A program made the translations under genes and the position numbers. The notes beneath the pieces were generated by a model. That model made no database searches and was not told the DNA's origin. It saw nothing but the letters and a program-made list of their open reading frames with translations. DNA of 5,683 nucleotides from Acidobacteriaceae bacterium (GTDB lineage Bacteria > Acidobacteriota > Terriglobia > Terriglobales > Acidobacteriaceae). This document shows positions 5,475 through 5,683 of this stretch, piece by piece; within the stretch, counting starts at the first letter, position 1; every line of letters begins with the position of its first letter. The stretch is from positions 765-6,447 of the forward strand of contig PLHN01000299.1 of assembly GCA_003139975.1 (NCBI GenBank), in the 5' to 3' direction.

Positions 5475-5683
5475 GTGAGTACGCGAGTTGCGCTGGCTAT
5501 AGCAAGTTTTGTAGTGCTGATTGTGCACGGGATCGTTTTCTACGACCAGTTTTTCAATCGCTGGGAGAAGCATCAGACGGCGTACTGGGAGCAGGCTCGC
5601 AGCCTGGCGAAGACCGACGCGGAAAAAGCGACGGTGGATTCGCACAAGCTGCAGATCGAGCAGATCATCGTGACCCAGTTCGG
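5475..5683 (+). CDS. Membrane-anchored protein, probable cytochrome c subunit of the bc-type complex, 3'-partial
   Basis: The frame is open from a GTG start to the right edge, giving 69 visible codons. An N-terminal hydrophobic helix (about residues 5-22, [18 protein letters not shown]) is followed by [19 protein letters not shown] and then a charged, probably helical stretch that ends in IEQIIVTQF. This is the layout of an uncleaved membrane anchor with a periplasmic domain. No CXXCH heme motif is reached before the window ends, so the cytochrome c call rests on its position directly after cytochrome b (22 bases) and on recalled resemblance to heme subunits at this locus in similar bacteria. 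It begins with a strong GAGGAGA ribosome binding site and is very probably co-transcribed with the Rieske and cytochrome b genes. Another anchored redox subunit is the main alternative. Confidence 0.65.
   Translation, partial: MSTRVALAIASFVVLIVHGIVFYDQFFNRWEKHQTAYWEQARSLAKTDAEKATVDSHKLQIEQIIVTQF

Overview
The window reads as one continuous stretch of moderately GC-rich bacterial DNA with all genes on the + strand. The gene order (Rrf2 regulator, small CcoS-like membrane protein, Rieske protein, fused cytochrome b, membrane-anchored subunit) and the protein style suggest an Acidobacteriota-like soil bacterium. This placement is inference from recalled resemblance, not from a search. No rRNA, tRNA, CRISPR array, insertion sequence or phage gene was seen.

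Left part (1-1289): the 3' portion of a gluzincin-type metallopeptidase gene, whose reading frame is open to the left edge, so its true start is probably outside the window. It ends in a CARDB-like beta domain. A 169-base spacer follows, with short heptamer repeats in opposite orientation at its two ends.

Middle part (1290-2729): a complete metallo-beta-lactamase/beta-CASP protein of the YSH1/CPSF73-like class (COG1236 type), probably an RNA-processing nuclease, starting at TTG. A 206-base spacer (2730-2935) follows. It carries weak CRP/FNR-like dyads and, immediately before the next gene, a 25-bp palindrome with the geometry of an Rrf2/IscR operator.

Right part (2936-5683): a compact respiratory operon. 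An Rrf2 regulator with an IscR-like Cys3His set is followed by a CcoS/FixS-like one-helix protein, a Rieske 2Fe-2S protein, a seven-helix cytochrome b in which the b6-like and subunit IV-like halves are fused, and the start of a membrane-anchored protein, probably the cytochrome c subunit, which runs off the right edge. Together the Rieske protein, cytochrome b and partial protein look like a quinol:electron-acceptor oxidoreductase (bc/b6f-type complex). The regulator at the head would let Fe-S status, NO or redox state control its synthesis.

The points most worth a second look are the palindrome before the Rrf2 gene, the IscR-like ligand set, and the hybrid features of cytochrome b: b6f-type His spacing, no Cys at the heme c_i position, and APWY in place of PEWY.
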